Source of the DNA: Bacteroidales bacterium
GTDB taxonomy: Bacteria; Bacteroidota; Bacteroidia; Bacteroidales; JAOZVK01
DNA length: 14,309 nucleotides
Assembly (NCBI GenBank): GCA_029938185.1
Contig: JAOZVK010000083.1
Location: 1 to 14,309 of the forward strand
Reading direction: 5' to 3'
Shown: piece by piece, positions 1 to 8,419 of the stretch
Layout of the letters: each line of letters opens with the position of its first letter
Position numbering within the stretch: position 1 is the first letter of the stretch
The notes under the pieces: model-generated
Told to the model about the DNA's origin: nothing
Database searches by the model: none
What the model saw: only the letters and a program-made list of their open reading frames with translations
Translations under genes and position numbers: made by a program

Positions 1-137
1 CTATTTTTTAAACTGTTAGCAAAAAAAATATTAAAAATGAAACTTGCCCAATATTAGACATTTTATATTCAATATAAATCTTTCATTTTAATTTGCCATT
101 GTTTTTGTTCAATTTGACGCTTTTTGTGAGTTCTGAA

Positions 138-519
138 CCTACTGATTTCAAAGAAGATGAAATTTTAATTACTGCGTTTAGTTTTGGTGGATATTCATTA
201 TATGCCGACAACAAAGTTCCATCGGCAGAAATGGCAAGCTCAATAGTTAAAATGGGCTGTATTAGATAAAAAATTAGCAGGTAAAACAATAAGATTATCA
301 CCTTATATTAATAAATTTGAGGAGGTTTTTTTTGGAAGTTGTTCGCCCGATGATTTTGAAACAATGCTTAAACTAATCCATTTGTATTTCGTAAAACCAC
401 GAAAAGACAAAATTGCTTTCGAAGCATATATGCAAAGATTGAATGCTTATGTTGAAAACAGTAGTTCAAATCCGAATATGAAATTCAGAGATTCTGTTTT
501 ATGTATTATGGCAAACTAA
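138..519 (+). pseudogene. Decayed fragment of an M16-family zinc protease (PqqL-like)
   Basis: Two consecutive + strand frames read like the middle of a long M16 peptidase. Frame one (138-269) begins PTDFKEDEILITAFSFGG and runs through SLYADNKVPSAEMASSIVKMG to a stop at 267. Frame two (262-519) gives LAGKTIRLSPYINKFEE, GSCSPDDFETMLKLIHLYF and PRKDKIAFEAYMQRLNAY, and ends in MAN plus a stop. In family members the two blocks are joined by roughly a dozen more residues, so the junction near 255-275 looks like a small deletion plus frameshift. The N-terminal HxxEH zinc-binding half and the C-terminal domain are both absent, so no active peptidase can be made. Possible remains before 138 are too degraded to read. 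The family match is by memory of conserved M16 sequence; confidence in a remnant is good, in the exact subfamily moderate. Confidence 0.5.
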
Positions 520-604
520 GCTCTATACTAAATAGGTGAAATTTTTGTATGGGGGCTTAGTATATTAAGACATAAATTGATTAAGTCTATAAATGTAATA
601 ATTT

Positions 605-662
605 GACAGGATTTACATGATTAACAGGATATTTTAAAAATGTAAATCCTGTAAATCTTGTC
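605..662. repeat. Imperfect inverted repeat, MITE/REP-like
   Basis: Left arm 605-625 (GACAGGATTTACATGATTAAC) pairs with right arm 642-662, with 18 of 21 positions complementary and a 16-nt AT-rich loop. Each arm contains the AGGATTTACA/TGATTAACAGG type of internal near-repeat. Motifs of this sort (ACAGGATTTACAGGATT) are dispersed in many Bacteroidota genomes, which is recollection rather than a search. It encodes nothing and may be a non-autonomous mobile or REP-like element. Confidence 0.5.
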
Positions 663-714
663 TAAATAATACTAAAGAAACTTATGACTTGTTTCAGTAG
701 TGTCTGTCCGAAAA

Positions 715-775
715 GTCAAGATTTCACTATGTTTGCTAAATTGAAAACCATTTGCATAGAAAGTGAAGCCTTGAC
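715..775. repeat. Imperfect hairpin, 14-nt arms
   Basis: GTCAAGATTTCACT (715-728) is complementary to AGTGAAGCCTTGAC (762-775) at 12 of 14 positions, with a 33-nt loop. It lies beyond the 3' end of the large surface protein gene. No T-run follows on the - strand, so it is not an obvious terminator for that gene. Confidence 0.5.
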
Positions 776-858
776 ATTTGTATATGAAAACCTATTTTAA
801 GAATGCACAAATTAATTATGCGAAAACAAATTTCTTAAATTTTTTGTAAGACTACTAA

Positions 859-3800
859 TTAATCAATTTTTTTATATGAATCTTTAATATCATTAGGAGC
901 ACCAATTATAATAGATGATGTTCCGAAACTAAATATACCATTACCAGAAACAGTAGCGGTATTTGTTGAAGAGCTGACATTGTTAAAATTATGTATAGTT
1001 CTCAACAAAAACATTCCTCCGCCTATTCCATTAACACCACTTGCCTTATTTTCTGTAATAGTAGTATTTGTTAAATTCAAAGTAGAGTTAAAACTTGCAA
1101 TACCTGCTCCGTAATGTCCTGTTTTATTTTCTTTAATTTGAACATTATTTAATGTAATTGTAGAATTATCAACACAAATTCCACCACCTCTATAAGTTTT
1201 TGAGTTATTACCTTGTATGGTTGAGTTTGTTATAGTTATATTTGAATTACCACCAACATATATTCCTGCACCTGAGCCACCAACATATGTATCAAGCTCA
1301 AGCGTATTGTCTTTGATAATAATTTTATCTAAAATCGGACTTGCATTATAACAATATATACCACCACCATAATTTCCACGTTGCGAATGTAAACCATCTG
1401 TGGAATGGTCTTTAATAGAACCACTTCCATTTTCAACTGTTACACCTTTTAATTCTATTGTTTTAGTAATATTTTCGAATGTAATAGCACTACCACTTTT
1501 TTCTCCATTAATTATTACTTTAGTTGGGTCTGCAGTATTTCCTATTATTCTGATATTTTTATCAGGAAATACTAAATTTCCATAATATTTAGCATCATGC
1601 AAATAAATGTCATCGCCATCAGTAGCATTATCCAATGCTCCTTGGATTGTGGTATAGTCAATTCCTGGAACTTTTAATAGTGCAACATGAAATGCATCTG
1701 ATACTGCTATTGTAAATGACTGTTCTACAACTGTTGTTCCATCATTAATACTTAAAACAATTGTATTATTAGCATCGAATCCTGGTGGGTTTTTGGGTGT
1801 TCCTTTAAGTCTTGCAAGTCCAGGTCCTTCGTTAAGTAATACTAACCATGCTGGTTTTGAAACAGCACTAACATTTGCATAAGTAAGCACGTTATCAGAA
1901 TCAATACCTGTTATATCATACAAATATACCTCATCTTCTTTTCCTTTTAATACAGGAGTAGAACTAAATTTAGGAGCATCATTATAAGTAGTAACATTAG
2001 GAGTAGCATGCATTGTTAATTTTTTATTTCCTGCAATATCAACAGCAACTACACCGATATATAAATTTTTGTTAGAAGTCCATTCGAATGTTGCAGTTTG
2101 GGTTCCTTGTGATATGTTATCAAAACCTGCTAAAACATCGCTTATTGCAGGTGTACTTCCCTCTTTGGCTACAATTTTGTAATGTAAGGTGCTTGCATCT
2201 GTGCCATCAATCCATGTGATTGTTACTTTGCTTTTTCCATCAGCATTTATTCCATTACTTTCGGTTGTTGGTGTGCTTACAGCAGTAAATGTAGGTGCAG
2301 AATTATCAACTGTTAACCAACCCGCAAATGGATTAGAAATATTTCCTGCAATATCAACTGCAACAATATCATAAACACCATCGTTTTGTGATATTGAATG
2401 AACAGTTATAGTATAAGGAGTATTTGAAGTTGCAGAGTTCACTGCAAGAAAAGCATTATTAGCAGTCATAGCTGCGTTTATTTGGGTCATATTTGTAGCA
2501 GCAATTCCATTTTTAACTAAATATATTTTACCATCTTTGTTTGAACGAACTGTTGATGTTGAAGCTACTGTACTTTTAAGAGTTTGATTATTACCTATTG
2601 GAGCACTAGTCACAGGAGGTGTATTATCAACGGTAAGCCATCCCGATAAAATTGATGAAACATTTTGATTTGCATCAACAGCAACAATATTGTATACACC
2701 TTCATTGATTCCAGAAAAAACAGGAATAGTATATGGAGTATTAGCAGTAGCCGAGCTTTTTCCTACAAATCCCTTATATGCTGAAACCGCAGCATCTATT
2801 TCAGTTTGTGTGCTTGCAGTTTCTCCATTCAATATCAGATATATATTACCTGTTTGGTTAGTTTGAATTGTTGATGTAGAAACATCATTAGCTTTCAATA
2901 TTTGAGCTGTATTTGCTGGTGCAGTTGCTGTTGGGTTTTCTGTATCTATACTAAATTTATCAGCGATATCATATGTATTAGCGGTATTATTATTCATATC
3001 AGTACCACCTGTTACTTGCACATCTACATCAGATATATTTTTATTTGCATCAGCTACATTATATGTTGCAATATATGTAGTTGAATTTGACCATAAGTCA
3101 CTTGCAAAAATTATTGTACTTCCAAGCACTCCATCAGAAAAGCTGATTATTGGTGAAACTCCTGTATTCATTGCTTCATTATATACAACTGTCAGAGTAA
3201 ATTTGTTAGCACCAATATTATTGTCAATTATCAACGACAAATTTGCTATTACACTTGAAACAGTTGGATTTTTTGTGTCTATACTAAATTTATTTGCATC
3301 ATCTTTTTGAGTTTGAGTTTTATCACTTAGATCTTTTGCTCCTACTACCCTGACATCAATATTTGCAATTTCTTCGTTAGCCTCTACAACATCGTAAGTT
3401 GCAACATAAGTTGTAGGACTTGTCCATGTTCCTGATACGTTTTTCAATGTATTTGTAGGTGATTCAACAGGAAATGATATTGTAGGAAGCGGAGTATTTT
3501 TCATGACTTTGTTATAAACAATTGTCAATTTAAAAGTATTATTACCAATATTTCCATCTCCTATGTTCAAAATATATGGTGTTATACTTGTGACAACCGG
3601 ATTTTCCATATCAATACTAAACTTGTCTGCTTCGTTGTATTGTGTAACCAAATTACCGTTTATATCTTGGGCTGTTGTGACTCTAATATCTATATCTGCA
3701 AGTTTCATTTCTACATCAATAACAGTATAATTTAATGTAAAAGTTTTATTTCCATTAGACCAACTGTTAGAATGTGTGGAAATTGTTGTACTTGGATCTT

Positions 3801-6800
3801 CCGAAGGAAATAAAATTACTGGACTTATGCCAGTATTCATTGCTTCACTAAAATCAACTATTAATGAGAATTTTCCTGTACCTACTGTTGCATCTACAAT
3901 AGGACTTACATTATATGAAACACCAGTCACGGTTGGGTTTGAAAACTTATAACTGAAATTATTATCGGCATCGTAAGCAGTTTGTGTATTGCCAATTTCA
4001 TTTTTTGCACCAGAAATATCAACATCAACATTTGACATATCTGTATCGCAATCTGTATCGCAATCTGTAACTGAATATGTTGCGGTATATGTTTTATCAC
4101 CATTTGACCAAGCTCCACTTACAAATGTAATTGCAGAACTTGGGTTTTCACCATCTGTTAAAAATTGAATAGTAGGATTTACAGTGTTATTCATTAATTC
4201 ATTATACAAAACTGCAATTGTAAAATTATTTCCACCTGCTTCACTATCTGTGATTATTGTCGGCGAGGGAGTTACACTTGTAACCTTCGGTGGTTCACCA
4301 TCAATGCCTGTAATTGTCGAAAAACTTGTTACAGTACCTGTTATTTGATTTCCTAAAGCTTGATTTTCTATTGTCCATCCTGCATTATATTTTCCAAAAT
4401 ATATTTTCGATTCTGTACCATTAATATCAGCAGCAAGATAGCTTGCCGTAATATCACATGAAAAACCTGAGAGTCCGCTTTGTGTTACTGTCCAATATCT
4501 TGTTAAATAATTTGTTGGACTATTGTTGTCGGGTGATTTTGCATCAATAACTTTTACCGCAGCATATCCTGACATTGTTCCACTTGTAAAATTAAGTGTA
4601 ATAGGCGAATATTCAATTGTGCTTGTATTATCTCCTACTGGAAATGTAAAACTTCCAGTCGATGTGAAATTTTTTCTTAATTCGCCTCCGCCATCAGCAA
4701 TCACCATATTTGATGATGAAAATGTGCCTGAAATGCTCGCTGATTCACCAAGAGTTAAATTATTTGTTCCTAAAGTTACAAGTCCACTTGTAAATGTTAG
4801 TACATTGTTTATTGTTATATTTTGCCCAAGACTTGCACCATTAGCATTATTTATTTCAAAATTATGGAAAGCTGTTTCTGCTGTTCCTCCAATACTTTGA
4901 TTTGCAGCTCCATCAAATGTAACTTTGTAATTATTGTGAGTAAAAGTTCCACCTGTGTTTAATATCCAATTTCCGCTTACGGTAATATTATTGCTTAATG
5001 ATAAGGTTGAACCATTATTTATTGTAAGATCAGCATAATCAGATGCACTTGTAAATGTACCAGCCTGACAGTTCAAAAGATTACTTACTGTTAATGTTGA
5101 ACCCGAAGCACTTACTCCTGCCGAATTATTTATTATTAAATCATAAAATGTATTGGTTCCTGATATTGTTTGAGCCGATGTACCATTAAATGTAACCGAT
5201 TGACTATTGGCTGTTACTGAACCTCCTGTATTGTTCCAGTTTCCTTTAATAATTAAATTATATGTTCCTAAATTTAAACTTCCACCTTCTAAATTTGCAT
5301 TTCCATTAATTGTTAAATTTGCCTTTAGTGTTGTTCCATTTGTATTATTTAGAGTAAAATTATTTAGATTAGTAATACTATTTGGTAATATTATTCCACT
5401 ACCACTTCCCAAAATTGCAATAGAAGAAGTGTTATCAGTACTTAAAGTTCCTGAACCTATCGAAATAGCATTTTTTATTGTTAAGGTATTAGTCCCAACT
5501 GTTAAAGCACCATTTGTAAGAGTCAAAGTATTTTCAATAGTTAAATCAGATTGTAGGCTTGCTCCATTTGCATTATCAATAATTAAATTTGATAATGTGC
5601 TTACATTTGATGGTATGTTTATTCCTGCATCACTTCCTGTAATTCGTAAAGTTGATGAGTTACTACATGATAAAGTTCCTGTTCCTGCAATTGGTTTATT
5701 CAGATATAAGTCATATGATGAAACTGTAAATGAGCCGTTTGTTAAAGTTAATGTACCATTTACTGTTGTTGAATTGTTTAATGTAGCACCATTTGAATCA
5801 TTTAGTTCCAAGTCATAGAATGTACCATTAATTGTATGGATTGCACTTCCACCTGAGAGGATTACTTTTGATGTACCTATATATTTACCTGTAATATTTC
5901 CACTGATTGTAGTATTGCTATTTAATGTAGCTCCACTTGAACCAGTATTTTCTAAATTTCCAAAAATTCCACCCGAAATTGTAGCATCATCAATTAAAAT
6001 TTTACCAGTACCGGAGTGTGTTCCATTGTTTGTGATTGCTCCACCTGAGTTTACAGTTAAAGTATTTCCATCATCTGCCAAAGTACATGAAGCACCAATT
6101 GTAAGATTATTAATACTAAACGCTCCGTCCAGTGTTTTTGTTCCACTTCCAGAAAGGACTATATTATTGTAAGTTGTAGCATCAGTAATCTTTTGAGTAC
6201 TTGATGCATTATATTCAATTGTAGAATTTGTTAATGTAACCGTTGGTGAGTTTGTACTACTAAAAGTTGTAGAAGCTGTTCCTGATAATCCTGATGAATT
6301 AGAAGTTTTTAGAGTTCCATCAATATCAAAAGTTCCTCCTGCTCCCGAAAAATTTACTACATAAGTTTCCATATCAACAGTAGATGCTAAATTAACAGAA
6401 AATGTTTTTGATGCAGGCAGACTAATATTTCCTCCAAGTTTTATTAATCCTGTTTTTGTTGTTTTAACAGTAAAACTTCCATTTATTGTGGAAATATCAC
6501 CACCTAAGTCAATTTCTTTTTTTTGTGAAGGACAATTCCACTTAAAATTTCCAAATACTTGATTTAGTCCGCTTGGTTTATTTGTATTTGATGTGTATGA
6601 TCTAATCTCGCATGTAGAATTAGCATCCCATGAAGCTGTTGGAATCATACCAGCACTTGTAGTGTATTTTAATTGATAAAGCGAACCACTATTAAAAACA
6701 ATTGTTCCTGTTACTACTATGTTAGCATTATTATATAATATTAAATTTTTGTTAACAGTTAAATCGGTTCCAGTACCATCAACAATTGTTAGAGTATTAC

Positions 6801-7107
6801 CAGTTTTAATTATTATTTGTTTATTTATTACTAACTGGTCTACAGATATATCTGCATTAACATTGATTTTATGTTTAATTGTTATAACTCCATCTGATGA
6901 GGTAGGATATGCTGTTGCTGCTTTCCAACTCGCATCTTCATATGTTTGCCAACTTGTAATTTCTGTCCAATCTCCGTTAGCAACAGTTTGAAAATCTCCT
7001 GCTGATTGTGATGATAATCTGAGGCTTATAATTGTAAAAAACAATATTACTATTAAAAATTTATCAAATCTTACATTTAACCGATTTTTCCACAAATTTG
7101 TTTCCAT
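859..7107 (-). CDS. Giant secreted modular adhesin-like protein (beta repeats, Ig-like, cadherin-like, beta-helix)
   Basis: The protein has 2082 residues. Residues 1-36 form a signal peptide with hydrophobic core FLIVILFFTIISL, cleaved probably near SSQSA. Residues 37-800 are Ser/Thr/Asn/Gly-rich beta repeats of the type NANGASL..LTIENTLTLTNGAL. Residues 803-934 form a linking module (GSFTFPVGDN, LTRYWTV). Four Ig-like repeats follow at about 940-1389, then two repeats ending GWLTVDN (1391-1603), an FN3-like segment (1604-1710) and a cadherin-like domain (1711-1802). The end is a right-handed beta-helix (1804-2082) opening YTTIQGALDNATDGDDIYL, with GGGIY/GAGIY rungs at 1914, 1946, 1974, 2000 and 2029. 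It is inferred to be exported and extracellular, in adhesion or matrix binding. No catalytic residues are evident. Most such Bacteroidota proteins end in a type IX secretion sorting domain; this one stops at SYKKID without one, so it may be 3'-truncated. The ATG at 7107 is the only start giving the signal peptide. Confidence 0.5.
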   Translation of the reverse strand: METNLWKNRLNVRFDKFLIVILFFTIISLRLSSQSAGDFQTVANGDWTEITSWQTYEDASWKAATAYPTSSDGVITIKHKINVNADISVDQLVINKQIIIKTGNTLTIVDGTGTDLTVNKNLILYNNANIVVTGTIVFNSGSLYQLKYTTSAGMIPTASWDANSTCEIRSYTSNTNKPSGLNQVFGNFKWNCPSQKKEIDLGGDISTINGSFTVKTTKTGLIKLGGNISLPASKTFSVNLASTVDMETYVVNFSGAGGTFDIDGTLKTSNSSGLSGTASTTFSSTNSPTVTLTNSTIEYNASSTQKITDATTYNNIVLSGSGTKTLDGAFSINNLTIGASCTLADDGNTLTVNSGGAITNNGTHSGTGKILIDDATISGGIFGNLENTGSSGATLNSNTTISGNITGKYIGTSKVILSGGSAIHTINGTFYDLELNDSNGATLNNSTTVNGTLTLTNGSFTVSSYDLYLNKPIAGTGTLSCSNSSTLRITGSDAGINIPSNVSTLSNLIIDNANGASLQSDLTIENTLTLTNGALTVGTNTLTIKNAISIGSGTLSTDNTSSIAILGSGSGIILPNSITNLNNFTLNNTNGTTLKANLTINGNANLEGGSLNLGTYNLIIKGNWNNTGGSVTANSQSVTFNGTSAQTISGTNTFYDLIINNSAGVSASGSTLTVSNLLNCQAGTFTSASDYADLTINNGSTLSLSNNITVSGNWILNTGGTFTHNNYKVTFDGAANQSIGGTAETAFHNFEINNANGASLGQNITINNVLTFTSGLVTLGTNNLTLGESASISGTFSSSNMVIADGGGELRKNFTSTGSFTFPVGDNTSTIEYSPITLNFTSGTMSGYAAVKVIDAKSPDNNSPTNYLTRYWTVTQSGLSGFSCDITASYLAADINGTESKIYFGKYNAGWTIENQALGNQITGTVTSFSTITGIDGEPPKVTSVTPSPTIITDSEAGGNNFTIAVLYNELMNNTVNPTIQFLTDGENPSSAITFVSGAWSNGDKTYTATYSVTDCDTDCDTDMSNVDVDISGAKNEIGNTQTAYDADNNFSYKFSNPTVTGVSYNVSPIVDATVGTGKFSLIVDFSEAMNTGISPVILFPSEDPSTTISTHSNSWSNGNKTFTLNYTVIDVEMKLADIDIRVTTAQDINGNLVTQYNEADKFSIDMENPVVTSITPYILNIGDGNIGNNTFKLTIVYNKVMKNTPLPTISFPVESPTNTLKNVSGTWTSPTTYVATYDVVEANEEIANIDVRVVGAKDLSDKTQTQKDDANKFSIDTKNPTVSSVIANLSLIIDNNIGANKFTLTVVYNEAMNTGVSPIISFSDGVLGSTIIFASDLWSNSTTYIATYNVADANKNISDVDVQVTGGTDMNNNTANTYDIADKFSIDTENPTATAPANTAQILKANDVSTSTIQTNQTGNIYLILNGETASTQTEIDAAVSAYKGFVGKSSATANTPYTIPVFSGINEGVYNIVAVDANQNVSSILSGWLTVDNTPPVTSAPIGNNQTLKSTVASTSTVRSNKDGKIYLVKNGIAATNMTQINAAMTANNAFLAVNSATSNTPYTITVHSISQNDGVYDIVAVDIAGNISNPFAGWLTVDNSAPTFTAVSTPTTESNGINADGKSKVTITWIDGTDASTLHYKIVAKEGSTPAISDVLAGFDNISQGTQTATFEWTSNKNLYIGVVAVDIAGNKKLTMHATPNVTTYNDAPKFSSTPVLKGKEDEVYLYDITGIDSDNVLTYANVSAVSKPAWLVLLNEGPGLARLKGTPKNPPGFDANNTIVLSINDGTTVVEQSFTIAVSDAFHVALLKVPGIDYTTIQGALDNATDGDDIYLHDAKYYGNLVFPDKNIRIIGNTADPTKVIINGEKSGSAITFENITKTIELKGVTVENGSGSIKDHSTDGLHSQRGNYGGGIYCYNASPILDKIIIKDNTLELDTYVGGSGAGIYVGGNSNITITNSTIQGNNSKTYRGGGICVDNSTITLNNVQIKENKTGHYGAGIASFNSTLNLTNTTITENKASGVNGIGGGMFLLRTIHNFNNVSSSTNTATVSGNGIFSFGTSSIIIGAPNDIKDSYKKID
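2299..2937 (-). repeat. Two tandem ~106-residue repeats ending GWLTVDN
   Basis: Residues 1391-1495 and 1496-1603 are homologous. Both carry STSTxxxNxxGxIYLxxNG near the start, a central ANTPYTI/SNTPYTI, then GVYxIVAVDxxxNxS, and end GWLTVDN. They lie between the Ig-like array and an FN3-like segment. No function beyond structural spacing can be read. Confidence 0.5.
2941..4290 (-). repeat. Four tandem Ig-like domain repeats within the adhesin
   Basis: Residues 940-1389 comprise four copies of about 107-117 residues. Shared landmarks are a start like VTSVTP, a strand like FTLTVVYNEAMNTG.SPIISF, then SGxWSN.TTY.ATY, then a DVDV/IDVRV strand, and a closing ADKFSIDTENP. The arrangement is a bacterial Ig-like array that would form an extended stalk. 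Family assignment is by pattern only. Confidence 0.5.
4039..4069. repeat. 12-bp tandem duplication in adhesin coding sequence
   Basis: ATCTGTATCGCA occurs twice in perfect tandem (4039-4050, 4051-4062), followed by a 7-bp partial third copy. It is in frame and encodes DCDTDCDTD at residues 1015-1023. The three other Ig-like repeats of the same protein have only one such segment at the equivalent place (for example VIDVEMKLADIDI), so this is a four-residue in-frame expansion. Confidence 0.5.
4738..5808 (-). repeat. Five degenerate beta-repeat modules within the adhesin
   Basis: Residues 434-790 of the surface protein contain a recurring module starting near residues 434, 511, 587, 660 and 753, a spacing of about 73-93 residues. 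Each starts with an N-(A/T/S)-(N/A)-G-(A/T)-(S/T)-L-like motif, followed by short beta strands such as LTIENTLTLTNGAL. Several are preceded by a segment resembling FNGTSAQTISGTNTFYDL. At DNA level the copies are diverged, so recombination between them would be limited. Confidence 0.5.
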
Positions 7108-7186
7108 TGTATTATATGTTTTAGGTGATTACTATACTTTAAAAGACTTGAATATAAAACAAAAGGTTGCATTCTAATATTTGTGT

Positions 7187-7218
7187 AAGGTCTTCGACCT
7201 TTTTATAGTTGCTTACGC
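7187..7218 (-). repeat. Dispersed 32-bp palindromic repeat, copy 1
   Basis: On the - strand it reads GCGTAAGCAAC, a short A-rich spacer, then the perfect hairpin AAGGTCGAAGACCTT. It matches the copy at 12462-12493 at 28 of 32 positions. It lies between the acyltransferase stop and the adhesin start. Its U-tract is on the + strand, where no gene precedes it, so a simple terminator role for the flanking - strand genes is unlikely. A nearby inverted pair TATAGTTG/CAACTATA (7204-7211, 7235-7242) overlaps it. Confidence 0.5.
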
Positions 7219-7267
7219 AGTACAAAGGCAATCAAATGTGTAGACAACTATAAATAGATCAATGAGC

Positions 7268-8416
7268 TTACAATCCAGTATTTAATTTGATTTTACATTT
7301 TACAGGATTTGAATAAATTTCAAGAAAAATATTTTTTAATTCTGTTTTATTACCTTCAATGTTTTTGAGCATAGAATGCATATAGGTTTCAAATTTATTT
7401 TTTTCTTGAATAGTATACTTGTTTGAAAATTTAGTTGAATTATTAATTATATCATTGGCTATATAATTATTAGGCCATAATTTATAGTTTCCAACAATTT
7501 TTTTATCAATAATTTCGGTCAATTCATAAAACTGTTCATTATGTTTTTTAATTTTAGATAATTTTTCAATATCTACATCTAATGGTTTTTCAAAATAAAA
7601 ACTAATTTTTCCTTTCGGATTTTCGAGACCATTTCGCATACTCAATAAATCATTTTTTGGGTCTTTTTTATAATTAGGATTTATTGATTTTGCATATAAT
7701 TCGGCAACTTTTAAATCATCGCAAGGCTCATATTCATATGAAATTGAAACAGGTACTAATTTTAACTTTTTAAAATTACTAACAATATCAGATTCTCCTC
7801 CCATATTAATCATTTTTAACAATCCGGTATGGGTTTTATCAATACCATTTTTTGTACGTCCTTGTCGTTGGGCAATCCAAATAGATGTTTTTTTATTAAA
7901 AAGTGTATGGTGGATATATTGAGAAAGGACTTTTGAACCGAGTAGTTTTTGACGAGCTTGCAAATCGCGGTGAACAATAAAGCTTTTGTTCAGCCTAACT
8001 AAATCTGTTATCCACGGGAGAATTAAAAGATTATTTCCAATTGCAATTTCGGTTGTTTCAAAATTATTGATAAGTAAAGAATAATTCATAATAGCCGAAT
8101 CAAGTACAATATCTCTATGATTTGACATAAACAAATAACTCTCATTTTTGTCAAGATTTTCAAGACCATCAACAAATAAGCCATTTGTTGATTTTTTTAT
8201 TACAGTTCCAATATATGCCGACGAATAGCGATTTTGAAAATCATATACCGAGTTAATATTTTGCAAATCTGCAATAATTAAGTTAAGATCCTTTTTTGGA
8301 AAAAGGTATGTCAAAACTTTCTTAAAAGCTTCTTCTTTTGTAATTCTATGCAAAATTTCATTTGCTTCTTCATCTGTATATGGTCTAATGTCTTCAAAGG
8401 TAATAGTTTTGCTCAT
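7268..8416 (-). CDS. PlsC-like glycerolipid acyltransferase family protein
   Basis: This 382-residue protein belongs to the lysophospholipid/glycerol-phosphate acyltransferase superfamily, which transfers fatty acyl groups to glycerol-phosphate-type acceptors at the inner membrane. Visible blocks are SNHRDIVLD at 98-106 (catalytic His100), GNNLLILPW with FIVHRD at 127-151, QRQGRTKNG at 183-191 (the substrate-binding EGxR-type block) and LVPVSISYEYEP at 220-231. The classic block I is HxxxxD; here the spacing is H100-x5-D106, with Asp102 also present, so either could serve as the charge-relay residue. There is no strong transmembrane segment. The exact acceptor is not readable. The start lies 3 bp after the stop of the DUF4349 lipoprotein gene, which implies co-transcription and perhaps a shared envelope role. 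The superfamily is secure, the substrate is not. Confidence 0.5.
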   Translation of the reverse strand: MSKTITFEDIRPYTDEEANEILHRITKEEAFKKVLTYLFPKKDLNLIIADLQNINSVYDFQNRYSSAYIGTVIKKSTNGLFVDGLENLDKNESYLFMSNHRDIVLDSAIMNYSLLINNFETTEIAIGNNLLILPWITDLVRLNKSFIVHRDLQARQKLLGSKVLSQYIHHTLFNKKTSIWIAQRQGRTKNGIDKTHTGLLKMINMGGESDIVSNFKKLKLVPVSISYEYEPCDDLKVAELYAKSINPNYKKDPKNDLLSMRNGLENPKGKISFYFEKPLDVDIEKLSKIKKHNEQFYELTEIIDKKIVGNYKLWPNNYIANDIINNSTKFSNKYTIQEKNKFETYMHSMLKNIEGNKTELKNIFLEIYSNPVKCKIKLNTGL

Positions 8417-8419
8417 AAT

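Larger units (their letters stand above)
520..858. other. Gene-free interval between protease remnant and adhesin 3' end
   Basis: No credible gene is visible. The interval holds an 8-bp inverted pair TATACTAA/TTAGTATA (524-531, 557-564), the MITE-like repeat at 605-662, the hairpin at 715-775, and an inverted pair TTTAAGAA/TTCTTAAA (796-803, 832-839) just beyond the stop codon of the large surface protein. This density of inverted repeats next to a protease remnant suggests DNA that has been rearranged. No transposase remnant is readable. Confidence 0.5.

Noticed and set aside
83..301. 72-codon - strand open frame starting with a hydrophobic run
   Set aside because: It is antisense to the M16 protease remnant, whose + strand reading gives clear family motifs.
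700..720. Possible insertion sequence terminus (TGTCTGTCCGAAAAGTC), also compared with GTCAGAAGTTGGACAG near 13989
   Set aside because: Only a few bases are shared, no transposase is present, and no target duplication could be identified.
5207..5818. 203-codon + strand open frame, Val/Pro/Phe-rich
   Set aside because: It is the complement of Ser/Thr/Asn-rich repeats of the adhesin; its composition is an artefact of reading that strand.
7187..7203. Rho-independent terminator
   Set aside because: The hairpin followed by T's is on the + strand, where no gene ends; the genes on both sides are on the - strand.
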